This document shows positions 6,763 to 16,919 of a stretch of DNA of 64,000 nt, piece by piece; position 1 is the first letter of the stretch, and each line of letters starts with the position of its first letter. The DNA is from Tubulanus polymorphus. Lineage: Eukaryota; Nemertea; Palaeonemertea; Tubulaniformes; Tubulanidae. Where the stretch lies: assembly GCF_964204645.1 (NCBI RefSeq), contig NC_134028.1:1-64000 (forward strand), given 5' to 3'. The translations under genes and the position numbers were made by a program. The notes beneath the pieces are model-generated. The model was not told the DNA's origin. It did not search any database and saw nothing but the letters and a program-made list of their open reading frames with translations.

Positions 6763-8936
6763 TTAGCCCGTGCCAGGTTTCCCTCGTAAATTATCTTAAC
6801 TGATTAATTATTAATCATCAATCTATTTGCAGAATCATCCTCCGTCGCCTGAAGCAGAAACCCGCTCAGAGACAGAGTACAAAACAAACTCCAAGATCAC
6901 AAGCTCCACAGGAATCATCAACCTTTTATCTTTTAATTAGTTCTCTCTGCTTTACTTTGAAAACTCAATCGAAATTCAGTAAGTAAGAAGACAGACCAAA
7001 TATCAGAAACAGTTAGAAAAATAAACAAAAGCGCGATATCGGGAACCGAACCCTAACCGCTAGTACAGACTGGTTGCCTGTCCCAGGACGATAGAAACCG
7101 GTAACCAGTCCACCGCTATTATCTATTTCGAAAATATGCGTCAGCACTGAGATTATATCATAGAAACACCCGAAAAGTATTAATTAATCTATTATAAATT
7201 TAGAAAGAAAGGGAATCTAGAATAGGTAAGAATATACTCAATTACTAAAACGGCGCGCCTGATCGGGACTCGAACCCGCGGCACCCGAATTAAGCTCCGG
7301 AGAATACTCGGGAACCGTACCCGCCGCTCCGAAATTAACCGCTAGTACTGACGGGTTGCCGGTGCCCCGCGTTAGATACCGGTAACCAGTCCACCGCTCT
7401 TATTTATTTTGAAAATATGCGTCGGCACTAAGATTATATCGTAGAAACATCTGAAAAGTACTATTGTATCCGTCAAAGATTCAGAATTAAAAGGAATCCA
7501 GAATAGGTAAAAAACATTTAGAATAGAACTATTCAATTACTAAACGGCGCCTGGTCGGGACTCGAACCCGCGGCACCCTAATTAACCTCCGTTTAATCTA
7601 TAACGTTCGGTCGGGGACCTAACCCGCTACGTCCTAATTAACTATTATCGTATCTACGCGCCAACTCTTGGAACATACTCTATATAGATCCGGGTGTCAA
7701 GTTTCAAATTTCTCTAAAACAGACAGTTTATTTTCGGATAACAATTCTAATGAGATCGCTCAAAAGTATTAATAGCTATATTCAAAAACCGCACTATAGG
7801 TTGTAGAAGTATAAGAAGTTTATAGGATAAATAATAGTCCACGGACATCAATCACTGTTTACAAGTCACTCATAATTAGTGACCGATCGGCCACCTGCGC
7901 CTCTTGACTAATTATCCGACTCAATTCTATACAAAATCGCAGTTACGACGCCTTCAAACTCATCGGTTTTTCTCAAAGAACACAGCCCAATATTCCCGAT
8001 TCAAAAAGAGTTTTATATCCCGTATATATTTCAACCTTCGGATTAAAGAAGAGATCATAGTGTTTTTGAACCACTCAAACTACGCAAGCTTAAACCGATT
8101 TACTGAATACCCGCGCTCCGGTCTGAATATATTTGTCACATGTTCAAGTTCACATAGCTTTACTCGATCCTAATAACTCTAAATAAGCGTAGTTTATCTA
8201 ATAGAATTATATTTAAGAACTTAGAATTAAAACAGACGTATTAGTAAGACATTTCTATCAAAACTCGTCACCCATAATTAGGGCTAATTAACCACCCGCG
8301 CTCACTCAGTAATTTAGATCTTACGGGTTATAACTTCCTACTAAATCGCCGACGCCGCGCTGTCTAATTCATCCAATTTTCGGTAGAATACCGCGTAGAT
8401 ATTTCAAAATCCGCTCTTAAAAGCTTTAGAATACGGAGAAAACTTGATTAACTAAGAACCGGATTTCACCATTTACGACTATTTAGTAAACACGCGTATA
8501 TCGGAATACGCCTCGGCCGCGCACCGCTAATTAACGCGTCTAAACTAATTAGGAATTAAGCAATTTTGAAACTGAACTCGGACATATTTCGAACATTCCG
8601 GTTCACGTATATTAATAATACATATTCTAGATTTCTCTTTATAGAAAACACTTTGAGTATTTATTAGGTTATATCGAAATAAACTTTTCAATTCTATATT
8701 AGACACGCCGTTCTTTAGATCTTTAGAACTATACATCAAAGCAAACTATTCAACAGCTAGATCAAGGGCCATAATTAGTGCTGTTTTCTAGTCACTCTGG
8801 ATCAAAGGCATAATTAGTCAGACCCCTAGTTTGTCTATTAGCTTGATCACAGAAGTACAATTAGTCTAGATCACAAGGTCTCATATGGTCACTTAACTTC
8901 TAACTCGAATACTGTTCACTTGTTGCGCGCTGCGTG
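6763..8936 (+). other. Noncoding upstream region, unit 2
   Basis: Equivalent to 409-2582, with the same modules, tRNA-like B-boxes and GATCA motif cluster shifted by 6354 bp. No gene is seen. Confidence 0.7.
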
Positions 8937-8967
8937 TATAAAAACCCGTGTCTAATCCTAGTTCAGC
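8937..8967 (+). promoter_or_regulatory. Core promoter, unit 2
   Basis: TATAAAAA at 8937-8944 and TTCAGC just before the ATG, as in unit 1. Confidence 0.7.
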
Positions 8968-10539
8968 ATGATTCCTGCACTGACACTGACGAAGGCAACC
9001 TCGCCGAAATATCTGTCAATGGAGCGATCTACTCGAAAGAAGAAACGACCACCAGCTGAGAAGACCAGCAAGGGCGGAGGACGCCCTGAGCGACACCAGC
9101 AACCCGGGATGTCGCCGAAAACCTATTATAGAGCTCTTCAAGTGGCGCACCACCTTGCCCAGTTGAGCTCTGGTCCGAAAGCGATTCGGAGGAAGAAGGA
9201 CCATCTGAAGATGTTCCTGCGGCCGGCGGCTTGCACCGAAGCAGTAACGGTGCAGCTGCACGCTGCCGCGGACGTCTGGATGGAGACAGTTTCGAAAGAG
9301 CTGACCATCCATTACGCTGCCACATTTGTTGAGCTAATGGGTGATCCTCTGCCGGACTGTCTATCAGCACAGGATGTCGCCCTGACATGGGCCCGGAGGA
9401 ATTTCGGCTCCCGTCTGAGCCCCGGAACGATCCGGCTTTTCAACATCGCGCTGGATTTGCGGTCGAAATTCCGCGGTCAGGCTCTGTCTGACAAACTCAG
9501 AAATGTCCTATCTAACCCACCTTCTTCCCCTTCTCATTTCAGGTCACACCACCAGGAGGCACCCACGGAGCCGAAGATTCGTCCGCCGCCGAGACCGAGC
9601 CGGAAGATTCGAAAGCCCGCGACGCCGAGGACGCCTGCACCAACCGCAGTCGCGCCCGCCGCGCCCACAGCGCCTCCTTCTTTTTCTGATTCCAGGTCAC
9701 CGAGAAGCTACGCGGATGTCACCAGGACGCCACCAACCAGAATGGCGCCACCACCGAGAAGTCCGATGCCGACGCCGCCGCCGCCGCCACCAAGAAGTCC
9801 GACGCCACCGAGAAGTCCGACGCCGCCGCCTCGAAACCCGACGCCGCCGCCGCCGCCGCCGCCGCAGAGAACGCCGACCGCACCAACCAGCAGTCCGACG
9901 CCGTCTCTCTCTTCTTCTCTTTCCAGCTCTCCGTCTCATTACAGGTCACCAGGGCGCCTACTGCCAGCGCGAAGTCCGACGCCTACACCGAGACCGATGG
10001 CGCCCCAGGAAGTTCGCCGTCATCCGAATACGGGTCGGAAGAAACAGGATTGGAGTCTGCCACCAACCCGGCGACCCATTCTGGTGATTGGTGACTCAAA
10101 TCTGAGTAACATCACATCAAGCCGCCGTCCGGATGACGTCCAGATCGAGAGCTTCCCCGGCTGCAAGATAGCTCATCTCGCCGACCTGATCGATGCTGTA
10201 CCGGAGCGCCGAGATCGCCCGGATACGGTGATCATCAGCGTCGGAATCAACAACCGCGACAACAACTTCGAAGCGACCGCCAAGAAGACCACACAGCGCC
10301 TGATCAACGCCGCAGTCAAGAAGTATCAGCACTCGTTCGTCCACTTCGTTCAACTCAACACGACCCGCGAACACCAGCAGTTCGCCCGGAAGTTCAACGA
10401 ATTCCTCGAGATTCACGACGACGTCACCGCGATACCACCCATCGATGATCGACGCTTCAGAGTTGTTGGAGACGGGATCCACTGGAACCGTGGTACAGCT
10501 AACACCCTGCTGGACCACTGGCTCAGTGGTTTAAACTAA
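8968..10539 (+). CDS. ORF1, SGNH-hydrolase-domain protein, unit 2
   Basis: 523 aa, identical to the ORF1 product of unit 1, including the eight-proline run and the GDSN and DGIHW blocks. Intact. Confidence 0.88.
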   Translation: MIPALTLTKATSPKYLSMERSTRKKKRPPAEKTSKGGGRPERHQQPGMSPKTYYRALQVAHHLAQLSSGPKAIRRKKDHLKMFLRPAACTEAVTVQLHAAADVWMETVSKELTIHYAATFVELMGDPLPDCLSAQDVALTWARRNFGSRLSPGTIRLFNIALDLRSKFRGQALSDKLRNVLSNPPSSPSHFRSHHQEAPTEPKIRPPPRPSRKIRKPATPRTPAPTAVAPAAPTAPPSFSDSRSPRSYADVTRTPPTRMAPPPRSPMPTPPPPPPRSPTPPRSPTPPPRNPTPPPPPPPQRTPTAPTSSPTPSLSSSLSSSPSHYRSPGRLLPARSPTPTPRPMAPQEVRRHPNTGRKKQDWSLPPTRRPILVIGDSNLSNITSSRRPDDVQIESFPGCKIAHLADLIDAVPERRDRPDTVIISVGINNRDNNFEATAKKTTQRLINAAVKKYQHSFVHFVQLNTTREHQQFARKFNEFLEIHDDVTAIPPIDDRRFRVVGDGIHWNRGTANTLLDHWLSGLN

Positions 10540-10566
10540 GTATTAGTGAGACCAACGGGTCCACTA
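10530..10566 (+). promoter_or_regulatory. -1 frameshift signal, unit 2
   Basis: TTTAAAC, 7-nt spacer and stem-loop unchanged from unit 1. Confidence 0.75.
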
Positions 10567-12995
10567 TTGGTGAGTTAAATCAACCGGAATTAACCAATGC
10601 TTCTCTGATTTCTTCCATTTCCAGGTCCGACGAACACGAAGAACCGGCACCAAACCAAGCGCGACGCGATCCGGTCACCGCTCTCGGGAGCCCGGTGGTC
10701 AACCTCACACGTTCACTCCGCCTAAGTCCGGCGCAACATCAGCTACTCCGAAAGGGCCTCACTTATTGCCCGACTCCAAAAATCGGTTCTGATGCCGCCG
10801 CGACCGAGCGCACCAAGGGAGTGTGCCGATTCAACCGGCTAGTGAAACTCGACCATCACTTCCGAGACAAACCGGACCGCGAGGCTCCGCGTTTCCGTCT
10901 GCCCAGCAGTTGGGCTCCGGATGAAATAGAACCAGTAATCGCCGGGTTCTGCAACGACGCGCACGAATTGGCTCAACAAACCAGGGATACGCGTCGCGTA
11001 AATGATAACCTCACTAAACAGGAACGCGAAGCCCTCCAGCAGCTGCGTGACAACACTAATATTGTCATCAAAGCCGCCGATAAGGGTTCCGCTACGGTTA
11101 TCATGGACCGCGACGACTACGTCCACGAAGCCATGCGCCAACTAGCCGATCTCGAGTATTATCAGCCGCTGCAGCAACCGATCTTCGAACAGACCGGGGA
11201 AGAAATTCGCGAAATCATCGAAAATATGGCTCGACGAAAAATCATCCCGCTAAAAACCGCCGAATATCTATTACCGCCCGATAATCCGAAACAGAGGCAG
11301 TTCTATCTGCTTCCCAAAATCCATAAAGAACGCGAGAAGTGGACGATACCCGATCGCGTACCGCCGGGGAGACCGATCGTCTCCGACTGCGGCTCCGAAA
11401 CCTACGAAATTTCGGAATGGATCGACTACTATTTGCAGCCGATCGCCCGCGGTCACCCGTCGTACGTCAAAGATACCAACCACTTTCTAGATATTTTGGC
11501 CGGTAAACAATTTAGCGCCGATGCGTTACTCGTCACCATGGACATCGATTCGCTCTACACCAACATCCCCCACGAAGAGGGTATCGCCAGCATCCGACAA
11601 GCTCTCCGAGATAACCCGAACCCGGGACGCCCGGATGCCGAGCTGCTGAAACTACTCGAAATCAGCCTGAAGAAAAATGACTTTAACTTTAACGAAAACA
11701 CATATTTACAGGTAAAAGGTACCGCAATGGGTAAGCGTTTTGCTCCTTCTTATGCCAATATCTTTGTAGCCGAATGGGAAAAAGAAGGTCTGTCCAGAAG
11801 CGAACTCCAACCATCGCTATACGCTCGGTTCATCGACGACATCTACATAGTTTGGGAACACGGCCGCGAAACGTTGATGCAATTCATCGACGTCCTACAA
11901 ACAGTGAGCCGATCCATCAAACTCAAGTTCGAAATCAGCGACACCAGCGTCAACTTCCTGGACGTAACCACTTTCAAAGGCCCGCGATTCGAGACAAGTG
12001 GCACAGTAGACACCAAAGTCTACTTCAAACCAACCGATTCGCATCAATTACTACATCGATCCTCGTTTCACCCTAAACACACATTTTCCGGTATAGTTAA
12101 AAGTCAAATTCTCCGGTTCCGGCGCATCTGCAATAACGATTCGGACTTACACGCAGCGTCCGGAACCGTCCTTAAAGTACTCAGAGGTCGTGGCTACAAA
12201 GACCGCGAACTGCGACACATCAAAAGCCAAGCTCTACGGCACCACGCCGAACGAGATCTACGAGAACAACAACGGGCCGACGAACCGCCGAAAAAGCGTT
12301 TACCGCTTATCTTACCTCACTCCGAAGCCAACCGAACCCTAGCCCGTAACATCCGAACCAGATTTACGGAACTGGCTACGGCCACCGGCCGGTCTGACGA
12401 GGTAACCACGGTCACCGCCTACACCAAGCACAAGAGTCTCAAAGATCTCCTAACTTCGTCGCAGCTCAAACCCACGGAGCCACCCCCTCCCCGAGTCCCC
12501 TCTTCACCGCATCGTAACAGAAATACTTCCGTTGTTTCCAATTCTTCTATTTCCAGGTCTACTCAAAGAACTCCGTCAACCCGACGTCGAGGCACCGAGA
12601 AATGCAGAACACCGAGATGTCGTACGTGTCCACTCGTCCGAGAAACAACCGTTTGCCGCAGCCACAACAAAATGCACGCGATCCGCAGCACAATTAATTG
12701 CGCGACCCGTGAAATTGTATACTGCATCGAATGCACCAAGTGCAACATGCTGTACGTCGGCCAAACCGGAATGTCTCTACGAGAACGCGTCACTCATCAC
12801 GTCTCACGCATCAGAACGAAGAATTCGACTCCAGTCTCGGACCACTTCAACCAAGTCGACCACACCCGCGAACACTTTCGGGTGTACGGTCTCCAACACC
12901 TACCAGGCTCCACGAGACCGATCCGCGAAGCAGCCGAACAAGACTGGATACGACGACTCGACACGAACACGCCCCGAGGCATGAACGTCCCGTAG
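10536..12995 (+). CDS. ORF2, reverse transcriptase/GIY-YIG, unit 2
   Basis: From the first GTG onward the protein is identical to the unit 1 ORF2 product (PKIG, VHEAM, WTIPD, EKCR). Reverse transcriptase and endonuclease motifs are intact. Confidence 0.93.
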   Translation, partial: LSISETNGSTIGELNQPELTNASLISSISRSDEHEEPAPNQARRDPVTALGSPVVNLTRSLRLSPAQHQLLRKGLTYCPTPKIGSDAAATERTKGVCRFNRLVKLDHHFRDKPDREAPRFRLPSSWAPDEIEPVIAGFCNDAHELAQQTRDTRRVNDNLTKQEREALQQLRDNTNIVIKAADKGSATVIMDRDDYVHEAMRQLADLEYYQPLQQPIFEQTGEEIREIIENMARRKIIPLKTAEYLLPPDNPKQRQFYLLPKIHKEREKWTIPDRVPPGRPIVSDCGSETYEISEWIDYYLQPIARGHPSYVKDTNHFLDILAGKQFSADALLVTMDIDSLYTNIPHEEGIASIRQALRDNPNPGRPDAELLKLLEISLKKNDFNFNENTYLQVKGTAMGKRFAPSYANIFVAEWEKEGLSRSELQPSLYARFIDDIYIVWEHGRETLMQFIDVLQTVSRSIKLKFEISDTSVNFLDVTTFKGPRFETSGTVDTKVYFKPTDSHQLLHRSSFHPKHTFSGIVKSQILRFRRICNNDSDLHAASGTVLKVLRGRGYKDRELRHIKSQALRHHAERDLREQQRADEPPKKRLPLILPHSEANRTLARNIRTRFTELATATGRSDEVTTVTAYTKHKSLKDLLTSSQLKPTEPPPPRVPSSPHRNRNTSVVSNSSISRSTQRTPSTRRRGTEKCRTPRCRTCPLVRETTVCRSHNKMHAIRSTINCATREIVYCIECTKCNMLYVGQTGMSLRERVTHHVSRIRTKNSTPVSDHFNQVDHTREHFRVYGLQHLPGSTRPIREAAEQDWIRRLDTNTPRGMNVP

Positions 12996-13063
12996 ACCGC
13001 CTCACTACAACAATTAACTCTCACTACTTTTTTACAGGGATAACCCGCTGCCCGTGCACTAGT

Positions 13064-13116
13064 GGGGTCTCCAAACCTTCGGTTTGGTCCCCTAACCTCT
13101 ATCTCTAAACCTAACC
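13064..13116 (+). other. 3' hairpin and telomere-like tail, unit 2
   Basis: Same hairpin and tail as in unit 0. Confidence 0.75.
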
Positions 13117-15286
13117 TTAGCCCGTGCCAGGTTTCCCTCGTAAATTATCTTAACTGATTAATTATTAATCATCAATCTATTTGCAGAATCATCCTCCGTC
13201 GCCTGAAGCAGAAACCCGCTCAGAGACAGAGTACAAAACAAACTCCAAGATCACAAGCTCCACAGGAATCATCAACCTTTTATCTTTTAATTAGTTCTCT
13301 CTGCTTTACTTTGAAAACTCAATCGAAATTCAGTAAGTAAGAAGACAGACCAAATATCAGAAACAGTTAGAAAAATAAACAAAAGCGCGATATCGGGAAC
13401 CGAACCCTAACCGCTAGTACAGACTGGTTGCCTGTCCCAGGACGATAGAAACCGGTAACCAGTCCACCGCTATTATCTATTTCGAAAATATGCGTCAGCA
13501 CTGAGATTATATCATAGAAACACCCGAAAAGTATTAATTAATCTATTATAAATTTAGAAAGAAAGGGAATCTAGAATAGGTAAGAATATACTCAATTACT
13601 AAAACGGCGCGCCTGATCGGGACTCGAACCCGCGGCACCCGAATTAAGCTCCGGAGAATACTCGGGAACCGTACCCGCCGCTCCGAAATTAACCGCTAGT
13701 ACTGACGGGTTGCCGGTGCCCCGCGTTAGATACCGGTAACCAGTCCACCGCTCTTATTTATTTTGAAAATATGCGTCGGCACTAAGATTATATCGTAGAA
13801 ACATCTGAAAAGTACTATTGTATCCGTCAAAGATTCAGAATTAAAAGGAATCCAGAATAGGTAAAAAACATTTAGAATAGAACTATTCAATTACTAAACG
13901 GCGCCTGGTCGGGACTCGAACCCGCGGCACCCTAATTAACCTCCGTTTAATCTATAACGTTCGGTCGGGGACCTAACCCGCTACGTCCTAATTAACTATT
14001 ATCGTATCTACGCGCCAACTCTTGGAACATACTCTATATAGATCCGGGTGTCAAGTTTCAAATTTCTCTAAAACAGACAGTTTATTTTCGGATAACAATT
14101 CTAATGAGATCGCTCAAAAGTATTAATAGCTATATTCAAAAACCGCACTATAGGTTGTAGAAGTATAAGAAGTTTATAGGATAAATAATAGTCCACGGAC
14201 ATCAATCACTGTTTACAAGTCACTCATAATTAGTGACCGATCGGCCACCTGCGCCTCTTGACTAATTATCCGACTCAATTCTATACAAAATCGCAGTTAC
14301 GACGCCTTCAAACTCATCGGTTTTTCTCAAAGAACACAGCCCAATATTCCCGATTCAAAAAGAGTTTTATATCCCGTATATATTTCAACCTTCGGATTAA
14401 AGAAGAGATCATAGTGTTTTTGAACCACTCAAACTACGCAAGCTTAAACCGATTTACTGAATACCCGCGCTCCGGTCTGAATATATTTGTCACATGTTCA
14501 AGTTCACATAGCTTTACTCGATCCTAATAACTCTAAATAAGCGTAGTTTATCTAATAGAATTATATTTAAGAACTTAGAATTAAAACAGACGTATTAGTA
14601 AGACATTTCTATCAAAACTCGTCACCCATAATTAGGGCTAATTAACCACCCGCGCTCACTCAGTAATTTAGATCTTACGGGTTATAACTTCCTACTAAAT
14701 CGCCGACGCCGCGCTGTCTAATTCATCCAATTTTCGGTAGAATACCGCGTAGATATTTCAAAATCCGCTCTTAAAAGCTTTAGAATACGGAGAAAACTTG
14801 ATTAACTAAGAACCGGATTTCACCATTTACGACTATTTAGTAAACACGCGTATATCGGAATACGCCTCGGCCGCGCACCGCTAATTAACGCGTCTAAACT
14901 AATTAGGAATTAAGCAATTTTGAAACTGAACTCGGACATATTTCGAACATTCCGGTTCACGTATATTAATAATACATATTCTAGATTTCTCTTTATAGAA
15001 AACACTTTGAGTATTAGGTTATATCGAAATAAACTTTTCAATTCTATATTAGACACGCCGTTCTTTAGATCTTTAGAACTATACATCAAAGCAAACTATT
15101 CAACAGCTAGATCAAGGGCCATAATTAGTGCTGTTTTCTAGTCACTCTGGATCAAAGGCATAATTAGTCAGACCCCTAGTTTGTCTATTAGCTTGATCAC
15201 AGAAGTACAATTAGTCTAGATCACAAGGTCTCATATGGTCACTTAACTTCTAACTCAAATACTGTTCACTTGTTGCGCGCTGCGTG
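13117..15286 (+). other. Noncoding upstream region, unit 3
   Basis: Equivalent to 409-2582; no gene is seen. The modules and minus-strand B-boxes are retained. Confidence 0.7.
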
Positions 15287-15317
15287 TATAAAAACCCGTG
15301 TCTAATCCTAGTTCAGC
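15287..15317 (+). promoter_or_regulatory. Core promoter, unit 3
   Basis: TATAAAAA at 15287-15294 and the TTCAGC initiator, as in unit 1. Confidence 0.7.
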
Positions 15318-16892
15318 ATGATTCCTGCACTGACACTGACGAAGGCAACCTCGCCGAAATATCTGTCAATGGAGCGATCTACTCGAAAGAAGAAACGACC
15401 ACCAGCTGAGAATACCAGCAAGGGCGGAGGACGCCCTGAGCGACACCAGCAACCCGGGATGTCGCCGAAAAATTACTATAGAGCTCTTCAAGTGGCGCAC
15501 CACCTTGCCCAGTTGAGCTCTGGTCCGAAAGCGATTCGGAGGAAGAAGGACCATCTGAAGATGTTCCTGCGGCCGGCGGCTTGCACCGAAGCAGTAACGG
15601 TGCAGCTGCACGCTGCCGCGGACGTCTGGATGGAGACAGTTTCGAAAGAGCTGACCATCCATTACGCTGCCACATTTGTTGAGCTAATGGGTGATCCTCT
15701 GCCGGACTGTCTATCAGCACAGGATGTCGCCCTGACATGGGCCCGGAGGAATTTCGGCTCCCGTCTGAGCCCCGGAACGATCCGGCTTTTCAACATCGCG
15801 CTGGATTTGCGGTCGAAATTCCGCGGTCAGGCTCTGTCTGACAAACTCAGAAATGTCCTATCTAACCCACCTTCTTCCCCTTCTCATTTCAGGTCACACC
15901 ACCAGGAGGCACCCACGGAGCCGAAGATTCGTCCGCCGCCGAGACCGAGCCGGAAGATTCGAAAGCCCGCGACGCCGAGGACGCCTGCACCAACCGCAGC
16001 CGCGCCCGCCGCGCCCGCCGCGCCCACAGCGCCTCCTTCTTTTTCTGATTCCAGGTCACCGAGAAGCTACGCGGATGTCACCAGGACGCCACCAACCAGA
16101 ATGGCGCCACCACCGAGTAGCCCGATGCCGACGCCGCCGCCGCCGCCACCAAGAAGTCCGACGCCACCGAGAAGTCCGACGCCGCCGCCTCGAAACCCGA
16201 CGCCGCCGCCGCCGCCGCAGAGAACGCCGACCGCACCAACCAGCAGTCCGACGCCGTCTCTCTCTTCTTCTCTTTCCAGCTCTCCGTCTCATTACAGGTC
16301 ACCAAGGCGCCTACTGCCAGCGCGAAGTCCGACGCCAACACCGAGACCGATGGCGCCCCAGGAAGTTCGCCGTCATCCGAAGACGGGTCGGAAGAAACAG
16401 GATTGGAGTCTGCCACCAACCCGGCGACCCATTCTGGTGATTGGTGACTCAAATCTGAGTAACATCACATCAAGCCGCCGTCCGGATGACGTCCAGATCG
16501 AGAGCTTCCCCGGCTGCAAGATAGCTCATCTCGCCGACCTGATCGATGCTGTACCGGAGCGCCGAGATCGCCCGGATACGGTGATCATCAGCGTCGGAAT
16601 CAACAACCGCGACAACAACTTCGAAGCGACCGCCAAGAAGACCACACAGCGCCTGATCAACGCCGCAGTCAAGAAGTATCAGCACTCGTTCGTCCACTTC
16701 GTTCAACTCAACACGACCCGCGAACACCAGCAGTTCGCCCGGAAGTTCAACGAATTCCTCGAGATTCACGACGACGTCACCGCGATACCACCCATCGATG
16801 ATCGACGCTTCAGAGTTGTTGGAGACGGGATCCACTGGAACCGTGGTACAGCTAACACCCTGCTGGACCACTGGCTCAGTGGTTTAAACTAA
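15318..16892 (+). CDS. ORF1, SGNH-hydrolase-domain protein, unit 3
   Basis: 524 aa. It differs from unit 1 at PAEN (for PAEK), KNYY (for KTYY), an extra Ala-Ala-Pro, PPSSPMP, a shorter proline run, SPRRLL and HPKTG. The SGNH blocks are unchanged. Confidence 0.88.
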   Translation: MIPALTLTKATSPKYLSMERSTRKKKRPPAENTSKGGGRPERHQQPGMSPKNYYRALQVAHHLAQLSSGPKAIRRKKDHLKMFLRPAACTEAVTVQLHAAADVWMETVSKELTIHYAATFVELMGDPLPDCLSAQDVALTWARRNFGSRLSPGTIRLFNIALDLRSKFRGQALSDKLRNVLSNPPSSPSHFRSHHQEAPTEPKIRPPPRPSRKIRKPATPRTPAPTAAAPAAPAAPTAPPSFSDSRSPRSYADVTRTPPTRMAPPPSSPMPTPPPPPPRSPTPPRSPTPPPRNPTPPPPPQRTPTAPTSSPTPSLSSSLSSSPSHYRSPRRLLPARSPTPTPRPMAPQEVRRHPKTGRKKQDWSLPPTRRPILVIGDSNLSNITSSRRPDDVQIESFPGCKIAHLADLIDAVPERRDRPDTVIISVGINNRDNNFEATAKKTTQRLINAAVKKYQHSFVHFVQLNTTREHQQFARKFNEFLEIHDDVTAIPPIDDRRFRVVGDGIHWNRGTANTLLDHWLSGLN

Positions 16893-16919
16893 GTATTAGT
16901 GAGACCAACGGGTCCACTA
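16883..16919 (+). promoter_or_regulatory. -1 frameshift signal, unit 3
   Basis: TTTAAAC, spacer and stem-loop unchanged from unit 1. Confidence 0.75.

Larger units (their letters stand above)
6763..13116 (+). mobile_element. Family A PLE, unit 2 (full, 6354 bp)
   Basis: Same length as unit 1, and both proteins are identical to those of unit 1. This points to a very recent tandem duplication or gene conversion rather than two separate retrotransposition events. Assembly duplication cannot be excluded from sequence alone. Confidence 0.93.
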